Source: Eleginops maclovinus (Eukaryota > Chordata > Actinopteri > Perciformes > Eleginopidae). From it: 64,000 nt of DNA. A program made the translations under genes and the position numbers. The DNA is taken from positions 24,747,257 through 24,811,256 of the forward strand of contig NC_086350.1 in NCBI RefSeq assembly GCF_036324505.1, read 5' to 3'. This document shows positions 30,513 through 43,514 of the stretch, in pieces; the stretch's first letter is position 1; each line of letters starts with the position of its first letter. Under the pieces are notes generated by a model. It was not told the origin of the DNA, made no database searches, and saw nothing but the letters and a program-made list of their open reading frames with translations.

Positions 30513-31598
30513 TGTTTCAGTGTGTCGTTTTGTGTTTTCTCCAGCTTCTACACAATCAGTTTATGTCCCATGAAAGTCCCCAGTGTGACAGTCTTAGTGT
30601 AGTCCACACAGAGTCTGGCGCCGCACGGAGTGGCAGCCTGTTACAGCAGCACCTACTCACCACTGAGTAGTTCCTTTTGTAAAATTATGTAAGTTTTGTA
30701 TATATTTTTGTATCTTGGGTGTAATATTAAGCTTTCTCTGGCTCTTTTAGCTGTAACTAATGTCCCTTCTTTGGGACGAATAAAGGTATTCTGATTCTGA
30801 TTCAGTCTAGTTTAGACTGTCTCTTCTCCCTATTCAATATAAAATGTTCAATTGCTTTGGTTGATTAGATTTCATGTACTACATTAATCCAAAATTGGGA
30901 AATTGCATTTATGTTAAAAAATAAAAAGAGAAATAAATGTGAAAATATATATACATTTCAACAGAAGTAAGATTTGTATTATATAGTATTTATATGTAGA
31001 ATACATAATGTAAAATAGACAGAATAAGTTAAAAAACACTATAAAAGACCAACTTACTGAAACAAATAAACAGTATACTATGGATTCATGCACAAATCAT
31101 TCCCGATGTGTACTTGAGACCATAAGCAGTTTCAGTTTATGGTATGGTGAGAGCAGGGGTACTGGAAGTAAGGGGACAGGATGTTGGGAAGGGGCCATTA
31201 ACCTCCCACTTTAGACTCCTGGCCAAAACTTGGCATCACAGCTGGTGTGATTCCATGGCAAGATGTCTCTAGTATCATTGGATTATTATTACTAAGCTCA
31301 CATCTCATCAGAGCTCACATCAAATATTCAAGTACGTGGACAACAACTCTGTTATTGATCTCGTCAACAAAATAGGATGCATACCAACATGAGGATTCAT
31401 ATACGCATACGACATGCTAGCTCATGTCAGTACGCGTCCTGTTTTCTTTTTGTGCCTGTATTATGGATGGGCTCCTATCACCTGTGTAATGAAAGCTAGA
31501 GATGGCTAAGCCTTTCCTAAATGATTGGTCCCTACATAGACTATCAGTAGACTACACAATATATACCAATGCTCTTAACCAACACCACCTGCTTCCAA
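30513..31598. other. Non-coding; LINE-like 3' end at about 30690-30805
   Basis: The sequence CCCTTCTTTGGGACGAATAA followed by short ATTCTG repeats (30765-30805) is a LINE-type 3' end. The rest shows nothing recognised. Confidence 0.5.
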
Positions 31599-31950
31599 AA
31601 GCTTCTTTCCCACAGTTGTTAGAACACTAATGTCCCCTCACCATCTCACAATTTCCAAACACATCCATTCTACCAACGATCCACCCATCCATCCATCCAT
31701 CCATCCATCATCCATCCATCCATCCATCCATCCATCCATCCGATCAACCAACCAACCATCCATCCATCCATCCGATCAACCAACCAACCGCCCGATCAAC
31801 CGCCCGACCAACCGACCAACCAACAGACATACCAACAGACATACCAAAGCTTCTTTCCTACAATTGCCAGAACACTAAAGTCCCCTCACTAGTCACACAG
31901 TCTTCCAAATACATCCATTCAACCGTGCGTCAATCCATCCATCCATCCAT
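31599..31950. repeat. (ATCC)n microsatellite in a 248-bp tandem duplication
   Basis: (CATC)n runs at 31685-31741 and 31757-31772 with CCAACCAACC variants. The block beginning AAGCTTCTTTCC at 31599 occurs again at 31847 in diverged form and again leads into (CATC)n at about 31930. Confidence 0.8.
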
Positions 31951-32329
31951 CCATATTTACACAGACACTGTGTAAATATGCTTGGTTAGATTCCATTACT
32001 GCTCTTTGCCAGCATCTTTTCCTGGACCTCTCCCTCTGTACTCAGTCAAAAGGACCTAAGGAAAAGATGAGTGAGTGAAGCATGACGGATTAAGGGGATT
32101 GACAATCTCACAGTTAAGCTTGGGCTAATATACAGTATCAGTCGAAAGTCACATAATGGAACTTTAAATGAGGCTCGCTAGCATGAATGCTCCATCGATG
32201 ACGAATGTGAGTTTGATGACAAACGAAGTGTTATTTTCTATTCATAAACCTGGTGATGGATACTCTAAACATATCAGTGTCTGACAGGAACAGTGGATTA
32301 TTAGGAAAGGTTATGCTGACTGTTCTGGG

Positions 32330-33760
<1,431 letters not shown>

Positions 33761-33812
33761 AGAGGAGACACATTTTTATGTATAAAAGACATCAAAAAGT
33801 GGATTTTGCATA
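33761..33812. repeat. 3' end of the 22318-type MITE
   Basis: It shares ACACAT, TTATGTATAAAAGACA and GCATAATAGG with the terminal part of that family. Confidence 0.5.
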
Positions 33813-35380
33813 ATAGGTGAATTTTAAACAAGGATACAAGAGTGTATGCCTGTCTGCATCTGTAGCCTACAGTGTTGTCCTCATCGTGAATGGAATCAAA
33901 GCATAGATGTGATATAGGGTTAGATTTTAGGTAAACAGTGGTATGCTCTTTGGACAGAGGTATACAATGTGCTGTACCTCTTATCATATTAAGATATTTA
34001 AAATAGTTTTTCTGTCGGACAAAGTGCATGGAAGAATAGTCAGTTGTGTAAAGAGTACACCGAGGGCATGTGTCTGATTTTAAGTGCCATTATGTGAATC
34101 CTGCAATGGCTAATGCATACAACACACCAACCCTACATCACAAACTAACTGCGCCTCACTCCAACTGAAAAACGTTCCAAACTGGAAGGCAGCGTTAGTT
34201 AATATTCAACATTCAAATATGGGAAACCGGAGACTGGAAGCTGTGGATATAAAAGCTGTTGTGTCTGATACACACATTTGACACGACTCTGACAGTGTCT
34301 AAGATTTGATTAGTGAGCAATTTAATTAATGTTTTCATGTAGGGTTAGGGTTAAGGTTAGGGTTTTATTGCAAGTATTGCCCATCTTCAATGCCATACTA
34401 AAGGTAATCAAGGTTAAGTAAAGTCTTTCTTTCAAAGAACTGGTGTAAAGGTTTTGGTTTTATACTGTTTTCCATCCATTTAGTTCCTGTCTTAGGTGAT
34501 TTGTTAAGAATAAATTCTGGGTTGTGCAAAATGTGTATGTTTAGGCAAGTGATAAGCTAAGGAGGGAAATATATTTGATTCCCTTTTCTTCACTTTATAT
34601 TTGTTTTTACGTTTTGATCAATGTTCTGTGAACTGTGAATGGTGGGTTTTGTGGATCCATTTGGTAATATATTGTCAATGGAGTGCCAGACATTAGTGTC
34701 AGAAGTGAAGTGCCTCTGAGATTGTGGGCTTTTTGTTTTCATCTCATGTTTTTTTCTGCCTGCTACAGTGCAGATAAGGATCTATTTCAAGCTGACCATG
34801 GTAAGCAGATGCTCTGAGTGGTAATGAACCCTTTGGTTGTCTTACTCCATTTGGATTCTGTGTTATCTGAGCAGTTCTGATAAGCCACATTTAGTCTATC
34901 TTCCAGCTGTGTTTAAAAGTGGTGGTTGGCTTGCATTAACCCTTTCTCCTCTCTGATATTTGACACCCGCTCTAGGCCATGCAGGGTCATAGGGAGAATG
35001 GGAACGCAGGGTCATCCAGTATTCAAAGGATTAGCGTAGGCATTCCATTTCTCTCCAGGATTACCTCCAATGTGAGGTGAACTGGGCTGCAGTACAGGGT
35101 AAGTGCATGTAAACATCATCAATCAACATGTCAAAATCTGGAGTCAGGTTTATTCTAGTGGCGTTAAACACTTGTAAAGGCAATTGCATTGATCAAATGA
35201 ATAATTAATGATTAATCAGGATTAAAAGTGAAATGCACCCTTCAGTTGTTTTAGTCATGACTAATCAAAATGTAAAAATACTAGTATTAACTTGTATATT
35301 TGGGATAAACTAAACAGACAAGTGGTTGTGTTGTTACCCTCTGTATAATATGTGCTACATAAGACATGTATGGTAGTATA
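33813..35380. other. Non-coding; short telomere-like run at 34341-34366
   Basis: The run GTAGGGTTAGGGTTAAGG continues into TTAGGGTTTT, about four degenerate TTAGGG units. Nothing else was recognised. Confidence 0.5.
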
Positions 35381-36119
35381 CAGTGTTGGGTGTAACGCGT
35401 TACAAAAGTAACGGAATTACAGTAATGTATTACTTTTTGCTGTAACGCCGCATTACTTCTGAAATTTGGGTAATATAATACCCGTTACAATTCTAAGTAA
35501 CGCTAATGTTCAGCATGTACTGCCAGATAGATAGAAAGCTTTATTTAATGAGCTGCAATAAACTACATTTTAGCATTAAAGCCATACTTTTGCAGTTGTT
35601 TTGGTGAAAGTAACTCAAAGTAACGCAAAAGTAATGTAACGCATTACAGTTCAGAGACAGTAATAATGTAATGTAACTTATTACTTTAAAAAGACAGTAA
35701 TATGCAAGGCAAGGCAAGTTTATTTATATAGCACCTTTCAACACAAGACAATTCAAGGTGCTTTACAAAAATGAAACACATTAAGAGTAGGGCTGCGTAC
35801 CGGTACTGTGTACCGGTACGGATCATGAAGTACCGGTACTGTACCGATATAAATTTACACCAAGTATATGCTTATTTTGTGACTGAAGATGCGTAAATCC
35901 TACCACAAAGACAACAATTTAGCACTGAAAAGACTTAAAATGATTTGAGATCCTCTCGACACAGTCTCACGAGACATTGCGAGAGCTTGGCTGATCCAGC
36001 GTTCTGATTGGTCAAAAAGACTCAAAAGCAGGTCAGCCATTCTTCCTTTGCTGGCATTGGCGGCCTTGGTTGCTTTGTGTAATTTTGCCGTATAAGTTAA
36101 AGGCCGCGGACTATGCGGA

Positions 36120-36340
36120 GTGAATTTGTTTGTCATGCCACGTGGGAAGACCAGTAAGGTCTGGGATAAAGTAACAAAGCTTTCAGGGAGCCAGAACACA
36201 AGGTGCAACATCTGTAATGCCACCATTCAGTGCAGCGGTGGAATGTCTAACATAGCAAAACATTTACGTCGTCATCAAAAGATTGAGGCAATTCCACATG
36301 AATATGGAACGATCATTGCGTCCATGTTCAACATTAAGGG
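36120..36340 (+). CDS. Outer hAT: exon with BED finger
   Basis: From an ATG at 36135 the frame reads MPRGKTSKVWDKVTKLSG and has a BED finger, CNICNATIQCSGGMSNIAKH and LRRHQ. It runs to a donor TTAAG|GTAAGT at 36341. A second exon is proposed at 39306-39487. No catalytic domain is seen, so the element looks non-autonomous or deleted. Confidence 0.6.
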
Positions 36341-36881
36341 TAAGTTTTTGTTTTGTTAAGCTAAGAATGTAGTAGAATTCTGAGATAAAACATGGGCCAA
36401 TTAAAATGTTTTAGTTTTCATCTCCTAACCTCATGGCCTCATGCGACACCAAACGTGACCAAAGTGACACCTAGGGACAGCGTAACTAATACACAACAGA
36501 TCTTTCAGGCGGGGAGATTTGGCCGCAAGGGAGTTTGCCAGCGGCTTGTCTCCCACTCTGGGGCTATAACTGGCCCCGCTAGGGGGGGGGGGGGAGCGGG
36601 CCATTCGTCACGCTAGATAATTGTACAAGAAGCAGCACGTTTTTTTCAAGACTGAATGGTGTTTAAAAAAATCTCAGTAACATTACCTGTTTTTGCCAAA
36701 AAATGGTGTAATATAATTAGGGCTGTCAAAATTAATGCGTTAACGCGAGATGATTAATTTCTGGAATTAACGGCGATCATTTTATTTACCGCATTAATGC
36801 ATTCCCGCCCTGATTTACCCACAATTCAACCCCCACCGCGTCATTCATCGTCGCGTAAACGGCATGGCTGACACGAGCTAG

Positions 36882-37130
36882 ATGGAGGACTCCGAGGAAC
36901 CCATTGGCCCTCTGGATGGACAGTTCAAGTATAAAAAAAACAAAGATGGAACAGTAAACAAACATGTTGTGGTTTGCTCACACTGCAAGAAGGAATTTTC
37001 GTTTCACCGAAGCACCTCAAGCCTTAAGTATCATTTTAACACCAAGCATTCATTTGTTGGGACTTCAACTTCAGGTGTTATGCCTGGCCTGGCTGCCGAC
37101 CACCCTCACCGAATGCAGGGCATTAAGTAA
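36882..37130 (+). CDS. Inner hAT transposase, BED finger part
   Basis: The frame starts MEDSEEPIGPLDGQFKYKK and contains CSHCKKEFSFHRSTSSLKYH and FNTKH, a BED zinc finger that binds the element ends. It stops at 37130; the catalytic part continues in the next frame, with the frame change between about 37060 and 37125. Confidence 0.78.
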   Translation: MEDSEEPIGPLDGQFKYKKNKDGTVNKHVVVCSHCKKEFSFHRSTSSLKYHFNTKHSFVGTSTSGVMPGLAADHPHRMQGIK

Positions 37131-37989
37131 GTCTACGTCTGAGAAGCTGACAGACACAATTGCCAGATGGATAGCCAAGGACTGTAGACCGATTAGTATT
37201 GTCGAGGACACGGGCCTCGCAGAAGTTTTCAAAGTGGCAACTTTAGACGCATTCTATAAACCACCGTTGAGAGACACAGTGATGACTAAAATCAACCAAC
37301 TATATGACGCTAAAAAGAAAACGAAGGAAGAGGATTTGGCTTCAGCAGAATATGTTGCTTTGACAGGAGACCACTGGACCTCCGTGAGTAACAACAATTA
37401 TCTGGGTGTGACAGCACATCACATCACTAAAACCTTGGAATTGAAGTCATTTGCTTTAACCGTAATGAAAACAGAAGAGCGTCACTTTGCAAATGTATGT
37501 GCTCAACAGTTTCAAACCGTGGCACACAAGTGGAAAATTGAAGGAAAATTCACAACTATAGGAACAGACAGTGCACGCAATATGACAGCTGCAGCTAAAC
37601 TGCTGCCATATGAGCACATGCCCTGCATCGCTCACACGCTACAGAGAAGCATCAACGTGAGCCTCTCCGATTGTGGATTTGCGAACGTGTTGGCCAAGTG
37701 TCGCAAAATTGTCGGTCACTTCAGACACAGCGCAGCAAACAGCATGGAGCTTCAAGCACAGCAAGCGGCCCTGGGACAGCAGCAGGAGCCACTGATCCAA
37801 GACGTGCCAACGTGGTGGAATTCCACGCTGGAAATTATCAAGAGCCTGAACCGCAATCAAGCAGCAATAAAAGCAACCCTGGACCAACAACACCACAAAC
37901 TGGTTATGCTGACGCCACCAGAATGGGACAAACTGCAGAAACTGAGCACTCTTCTAGAGCCCTGCAGGCAAGGGATGCACATAATGTGA
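37115..37989 (+). CDS. Inner hAT transposase, catalytic part
   Basis: The frame has ALSKSTSEKLTDTIARW, then LTGDHWTSVSNNNYLGVTAH with the first catalytic aspartate (D in TGDHW), IGTDSARNM with the second, and CIAHTLQRSIN and VPTWWNSTLEI, all hAT family signatures. It ends LLEPC, then leaves the conserved frame at a possible GC donor (37970), with a stop at 37989. Confidence 0.8.
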
Positions 37990-38078
37990 AAATAGAAAAA
38001 TTAAATTGAACTGATCAAGCTCAAATTAAATGTTTAACTGATTTGCCGGCATACCGACATACCAACTGGTGTTCAAAT

Positions 38079-38117
<39 letters not shown>

Positions 38118-38141
38118 TTTGTGTGTATTATTCTACTGCAG
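37970..38141 (+). other. Possible GC-AG intron in inner hAT transposase
   Basis: The end of the first part reads CCCTGCAG|GCAAGG and the next part follows CTACTGCAG|GTATGT. Removing this segment joins the two parts in phase at the expected place of the protein. It includes a (GT)n run at 38083-38116. Confidence 0.5.
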
Positions 38142-38763
38142 GTATGTAACTGAGATTCTGGGTGGAGAGGCCTATATCTCCTGCTCAGTAGTACTGCCTG
38201 CCCTCTGCCACCTGCGTCAAGTGATTAAGGTCTCTAAAGAAGACCCTGCATATGTGATTAGATTTAAGACAATCTTCATGGAAAACCTAGCCTCCCGCCA
38301 AGAAAATACTAACAATGCATGGCTCAAGCTTGCAAAGGCGCTGGATTCACATTTCAAAGACCTGAAGAGTCTGCCCAACAGTGAAAGGGAAGAGGTGTGG
38401 ACCTCACTTGGAGGCATGCTTTATGAACAATCACCCAGAAGGTCTCTGCTGACTTCTCAAGATGGACCACCCAGGAAGAAAATTCCCCTTCTACAGATGG
38501 GCTCAGAGTCAGATGAAGAGGTGCAACCTGACAGAGACATACAAAGGTACCGAGCAGAGCCAAGCATAAGTATGGAGGACTGCCCCATGCAGTGGTGGGC
38601 TGCTCATTCAGGAGCACATGACAAGCTTGCCCTGCTTGCCCAAAAATATCTAGTTTCTCCTGCATCCACGGTTCTGTGCAAACGACTCTTCTCAGTCGCA
38701 GGCCATATTGTTCAGAAGAAAGGGTCCGCTTTACATTCAGAGTTTGCCTTAGTAACTGGCTAA
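38142..38763 (+). CDS. Inner hAT transposase, C-terminal part
   Basis: The frame begins YVTEILGGEAYISCSVVLPA and ends with the hAT dimerisation domain: WWAAHSGAHDKLALLAQKYL, then SPASTVLCKRLFSVAG. A stop is at 38761-38763. Conserved third-residue features are present, and no stop is found inside this part. Confidence 0.8.
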
Positions 38764-39305
38764 AAGATGAATAAACAAAAGGTAAAAGGGCCTCATGTAA
38801 TTGTGTGAAAGTGTTTGTTCAAAAAGAAAAACGTTCATTCACCTATCCTGTATTCGCTAAAGAAAAAGAGCGATGGCTAAGTTGCCAAAATTGTTTAGAA
38901 TTAAAAATATATATATATTTGTCATTAATAAAGAACAAATGTAATATCCGCTTCTTGTCATTTATCTTTCTGTTCTGAGAACAGTACACAGAAACTGAAT
39001 TTTTCAGTCATATTTAGTTTTGTGATTAATCGAAATTAATTCAAGAGACCTTGTGATTAATTAGATCAAAATGTTGAATTGTTTGACAGCCCTAAATAGA
39101 TATTCACTGCTTTCCGTTTCCACCATAACTACTGTCAACAGAGCGCAGAGTTTACATTCTGGAATAACACGTTTTGTTCCTGTGGCATTTCTATACCAAT
39201 GGTGTCAGTCACTGTCAGATCATTTATGTTTTCATATGTTAATAGAAGAAATCTGATTCTATGTTTTAATATTCATTGTTTTTTAAAATGTTTTGTTTCC
39301 TTCAG

Positions 39306-39487
39306 TCGAGGACAATGCGTCCAGTGCGACTCCACCTGAGTCCACCTCAAAATCAAAGCTCGAGGTCCCCCCTCTTCCTTCAGGAGTTGTCGGTGCTAGT
39401 GGTGCTGTTGCCAGTACGTCAGGCAGTTCAGCCAGTGCTAGCCCTGTGACTAGTATAACACCTTTTACTTTGGCCAAGCAGGCTTAA
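39306..39487 (+). CDS. Outer hAT: possible second exon
   Basis: The acceptor TTTGTTTCCTTCAG ends at 39305. The frame is serine- and alanine-rich (SVEDNASSATPPESTSKSK) and stops at 39487. It shows no domain. Its place right of the inner hAT fits a two-exon gene of the outer element. Confidence 0.45.
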
Positions 39488-39540
39488 ATAAAGGAAACAC
39501 CGGAAAACAATGAGGGCATGTCATTATTTAGTTAAGTCCT

Positions 39541-39598
<58 letters not shown>

Positions 39599-39703
39599 AC
39601 AGAGGTTTAGGTACAGGTCTGGAACTGTACCTGAACAATTTGACAAATTAACATGTGTTCTTCTGTTCTTCTGATATATATATATTAAAGGTATTCAAGG
39701 TAG

Positions 39704-40384
39704 TAAGAGTAGCAGCAGCCCTGCAGGGTTCTGGGAGTCTGTTCCAGATATTTGGAGCTTAATAACTGAACGCTGCTTCTCCTTGTTTAGTTCTAACTCT
39801 GGGGACAGAAAGCTGACCCGTCCTAGAAGACCTGAGAGTTCTGGATGGTTCATAATGTAGCAGGAGATCACAAATGTATTTAGGGCTAAACCATTCAATG
39901 CTTTATAAAGCAGCAGCAGAACTTTGAAATCAGTTCTTTGACAGACAGGAAGCCAGTGTAAAGACTTCAGAACTGGAGTGATATGATCCACTCTCTCAGT
40001 GTTAGTGAGGATTCGAGCCGCAGCGTTCTGAATCAGCTGCAGCTTTCTAATGGATTTCTTAGTGAGACCTGTAGAGACGCCGTTACAGTAGTCCAGTCTA
40101 CGGAAGATAAAAGCATGGACAAGTTTTTCTAGATCCTGCTGTGACATCAGTCCTTTAATCCTAGATATGTTCTTCAGGTGACAGTAGGCGGACTTAGTAA
40201 CTGTTTTAATGTGACTGTTGAAGTTCAGGTCAGAGTCCATGACTACACCTAGGTTTCTGGCGTTATCTGTTGTTTTGAACATTGCAGACTGAAGCTCAGT
40301 GCTGACTTTTTGTCGTTCCCCCTTTGTTCCAAAAACAATTACCTCGATTTTGTCTTTGTTTAATTGGAGAAAGTTCTGACTCAT
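39704..40384 (-). CDS. L2 ORF2, C-terminal part
   Basis: It contains the L2-type C-terminus after the RT: MFKTTDNARNLGVVMDSDLN, RRLDYCNGVSTGLTKKS and ERVDHITPVLKSLHWLP. It is open for 229 codons and marks the L2/CR1 group. Confidence 0.82.
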
Positions 40385-40477
40385 CCAGTCATTGATGTGT
40401 TCAATGCACTTACTCAGTGTTTGAATTGGAGCACAGTCTCCTGGTGAAATGGTAATGTAAATGTTTGTATCATCTGC

Positions 40478-40872
40478 GGATACAAGCGGCCGAAATGGGA
40501 TTTCTCCGCAGGGTGGCTGGCATCTCCCTTAGGGATAAGGTGAAAAGTTCAGTCATCCGGGAGGGACTCGGAGTAGAACCGCTGCTCCTTCGCGTTGAAA
40601 GCAGCCAGTTGAGGTGGTTCGGGCACCTAGTGAGGATGCCACCTGGGCGCCTCCCTAGGGAGGTGTTCCAGGCACGTCCAGCTGGGAAGAGACCGAGGGG
40701 TAGACCTAGGACCAGGTGGAGGGATTATATCTCTTCGCTGGCCTGGGAGCGCCTTGGAATCCCCCAGTCAGAGCTGGTTGATGTGGCCAGGGAAAGGAAA
40801 GTTTGGGGCTCTCTGCTGGAGCTGTTACCTCCGCGACCCGGACGGAAAAGCGGGAGAAGATGGATGGATGGA
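40478..40872 (+). mobile_element. Rex3 (RTE) 3' tail inserted into L2
   Basis: The 395-bp insert lies between two identical 12-bp repeats TGTATCATCTGC (40466-40477 and 40873-40884). It encodes the C-terminus of an RTE-type protein (FLRRVAGISLRDKVKSS, QLRWFGHLVRMPPGRLP) and ends in (GATG)n, the tail type of Rex3. It is a strongly 5'-truncated insertion. Confidence 0.88.
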
Positions 40873-40884
40873 TGTATCATCTGC

Positions 40885-41379
40885 ATAGTTATGGTAACTA
40901 GTTTTGTTGCCTTTCATTATCTGAGCCAGTGGTAGCATGTAGATGTTAAAGAGAAGAGGCCCCAAGATGGAGCCTTGAGGAACCCCACATGTCAAATTTG
41001 TCAGCTCTGATGTGTAGCTGCCTATAGAAACAAAGTGTTTCCTGTCCTTTAAGTAAGAGTCAAACCAAATTAGAACTGTTGCCAAAAGTCCCAACCAGTT
41101 TTATACTCGGTCTAGTAATATGTTGTGGTCAAAAGTGTCAAATGCAGTGCTGAGATCCAATAATACTAACACTGAACTTCTGCCACTGTCTGTGTTTAAG
41201 TGGATGTCATTGAAGGCTTTAACAAGAGCAGTCTCAGTGCTGTGGTGCGGTCGAAAGCCTGACTGGAACACATCAAAATTGTTATTTAAATGCAAGAAAT
41301 GACTCAGTTGTTTAAAAACTATTTTTTCAATGATTTTACCTAGAAATGGGAGGTTGGATATGGGCCTGTAATTATTCAT
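40885..41379 (-). pseudogene. L2 reverse transcriptase core
   Basis: Two minus-strand ORFs cover RT motifs: [53 protein letters not shown] (motif A), CGVPQGSILGPLLFNIYM and YADDT. A stop near 41097 separates the parts, and the Rex3 tail cuts the frame just after YADD. Confidence 0.82.
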
Positions 41380-42290
41380 TACTGAAGCATCTAGATTGTT
41401 CTTTTTTAAGAGCGGTTTAATTACTGCAGTTTTCAGGGCCTGTGGAAATACACCTGAGTGAAGAGACCTTTTACTATGTGAAGTAAATCTGAGGACATGC
41501 TATGAGAAACATTTTTGAAAAGCTTGGAGGTATAATAGCAAGGCAACAGGAGGAGGACTTCAGATGTTGAATAATGTCCTCTAGGTCTTTATCATTAATC
41601 TGATGGAATTGTGTCATGGTGTTTGAATTGATTTGAAGTGGACACAAGGACAACACATTTGCTGTACCTGATACAGAAACACCGACTGCCTGTCAGATTT
41701 TCTGAATTTTGTCAGTGAAGAAGGAAGCAAATTCATTGCAGGCCCTGGTGGATTGAAATTCAGAGGCTACTGACATTGGGGGGTTTGTTAGTCTCTCAAT
41801 GGTAGCAAACAAGGCACATGAGTTGTTTGTGTTTTAGGCAATGATGTCAGAGAAGAAAGACTGTCGTGCATTTTTATTCCACATTATAAAAGCCAAGTCT
41901 TTCTTTATAGATTTCAAAATGAACCTGGAGATTTGTTTTTCTCGACCTGCGTTCAGCTTTTCTAGACTCTCTTTTTTCTGTTCTCACGCTCATGGCCTTT
42001 CTCCATGGAGGTGTTTTCTTGCCACATACCTCCTTTACCTTAGTCGGAGCAATGGCATCTATGACCTTTTTTATTTCTGAATTAAAAAGATCGACTAGTT
42101 CATTTACTGAGATGTTAGCGAAGGCTAGTGTGGGAGAAAAATTCTGTAATTTCTTTTTGAACATTTGTGTTAACACAGAACAGTTCTTTAGCCCCTCTGT
42201 CCTGGGGGGTGTCCACATGGATGTTAGAATCACCAACAATGACTAGACGTTCAATGTCAATACACATTAGACAGCAGTTAAGCAAAGTCA
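41380..42290 (-). pseudogene. L2 region between endonuclease and RT, broken
   Basis: Coding character on the minus strand is kept in pieces (FANISVNELVDLFNSEIK, VKEVCGKKTPPWRKAMSV near 42100), with several stops and shifts. Confidence 0.65.
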
Positions 42291-42563
42291 TCAAAACAGC
42301 TTGCACAGCATTTGGGGGGGTCTATAGATGTTTAGGAACATAGCTCGAGAGGAGCATTTCAGCTGAAGGGCCACATATTCAAAAGATGGGAAGGTTCCAT
42401 AAGATGTCTGCGTGCATTGAAGGGAATCATTAAACAAAATAGCAACTCCACCCCCTTTCTTATGCATTCTTGCCTGACTCATAAAACTAAAGTTGGGAGG
42501 GTTTGATTCGATAAGAACAGCTGTGCTGTTATTTTGGTCTATCCAAGTTTCAGTTAAAAACAT
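42291..42563 (-). pseudogene. L2 endonuclease domain fragment
   Basis: The minus strand gives FLTETWIDQNNSTAVLIE, KKGGGVAILFNDSLQ and VALQLKCSSRAMFLNIYRPP, the APE-type endonuclease of LINEs that nicks the target. The domain lacks its first part, which agrees with 5' truncation. Confidence 0.75.
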
Positions 42564-42689
42564 AAAATCCAGATTATAACATATTACTTATCATATAATT
42601 AGTAATATGTACTGTATTACATTTTGGAAGTAACTTGCCCAACACTGGTAGTGTAAGTATTGTATTACCCTCTGTATAATGTGTTCAAC

Positions 42690-43505
42690 ACAGGAAATAC
42701 GCGTTTATGGTAATATTGGCACTGCAGTTACCCTCTGTATGTTCCTGGGAGTGCACTTGGACTGGAGTGACAACACTGATGCTCTCGTCAGAAAGGGACA
42801 TAGCAAGCTGTTCTTTCGGAGGAGGCTCAGGTCCTTCAGCATGTGCACGAGGCTGCTGCAGATGTTCTACCAGTCTGTAGTGGCCAGTGTGCTCTTCCTT
42901 GCCATGGTGTGCTGGGGACACACACCAACTAAAGGGATGCTGACAGGCTGAACAAGCTGGTGAGGAAGGCTAGCTCTGTTGTTGGAATAAAACCAAACAA
43001 TCTGGAGAAGGTGGCGGAGGGGAGAACAAGGAGGAAGCGTGAATATATCCTTGAGAAACCCTCCCACCCCCTCCATGCATAGCTGTTAAGGAGCATGTTC
43101 AGCCACAGACTCATCCCTCCTCGTCCCAGCACAAAGCACCTCAGACAATCCTTTGTCCCTGTAGCCATCAGGCTGCACATCAAGGGTGTAAAGTAACCCG
43201 TTATAGTAACCCGTACTGTATATTCATAAAATCTGCCATGTTTGTACAAATGACTTTGACCTACACTTGTATCATTTACATCTAATTATATCTAACAATT
43301 CAAACACAAATATGTATATATGTTCATTCAACCGAAGTGTTACCTTGTGATATCCTGTTTTAACAGTTACTATATCATTTTATTATTTAGTATTCTTTTT
43401 TTAATCTTGTGTGAATCTGTACTATCCTGTTTTTCACACTCACTCTGTCGCTGCTTTAACTCCTGAATTTCCCCACGGACAGAAACAAAGGTCCATCTTA
43501 TCTTA
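42690..43505 (+). pseudogene. Non-LTR retrotransposon C-terminus and 3' end
   Basis: The plus strand encodes FLGVHLDWSDNTDALVRKGH, then FFRRRLRSFSMCTRLLQMFY and SVVASVLFLAMVCWG, followed in shifted frames by LNKLVRKASSVVG and HRLIPPRPSTKHLRQSF. This pattern follows the RT domain in jockey/CR1-type fish LINEs. The 3' end is near 43475-43505 (CCCACGGACAGAAACAAAGG). Confidence 0.72.
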
Positions 43506-43514
43506 GCTCATTTA

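Larger units (their letters stand above)
36718..39094 (+). mobile_element. ZBED1-type hAT transposon inside the outer hAT
   Basis: The ends are TAGGGCTGTCAAA and TTTGACAGCCCTA, a 13-bp inverted pair. The element lies between the BED exon and the second exon of the outer hAT, that is, in its intron. The flanking 8-mers match only in part, so the target duplication is decayed or boundaries are off by a base. Confidence 0.8.
35790..39700 (+). mobile_element. BED-finger hAT element containing a second hAT
   Basis: The left end has TAGGGCTGCGTACCGGTACT and further GTACCGGTAC repeats, a terminal pattern of a known fish hAT group; near the right end, 39600-39640, GGTACAGGTCTGGAACTGTA is the counterpart. 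The string TAAGAGTA occurs at 35782-35789 and 39704-39711 and could be an 8-bp target duplication, but the right terminus does not show a clean inverted repeat, so the right limit is approximate. A (TA)n run is at 39542-39595. Confidence 0.6.
35705..42600 (-). mobile_element. L2-type LINE, nearly full coding part, interrupted twice
   Basis: It is flanked by the identical 9-bp repeats AGTAATATG (35696-35704 and 42601-42609). On the minus strand the order is endonuclease (42563-42291), linker, RT (41379-40885), C-terminus (40384-39704) and the 3' end at 35705-35780 (reverse complement ...TATATAAATAAACTTGCC). It is interrupted by hAT elements (about 35790-39700) and by a Rex3 tail (40478-40872). 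It is 5'-truncated. Confidence 0.82.
35381..42647. mobile_element. hAT-like MITE (CAGTGTTGGG) split by an L2 LINE
   Basis: The left part (35381-35704) starts CAGTGTTGGGTGTAACGCGT and the right part (42601-42647) ends ACTTGCCCAACACTG. Outside lie GTAGTATA (35373-35380) and GTAGTGTA (42648-42655), an 8-bp target duplication with one change. Everything between 35705 and 42600 arrived later. Confidence 0.8.
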
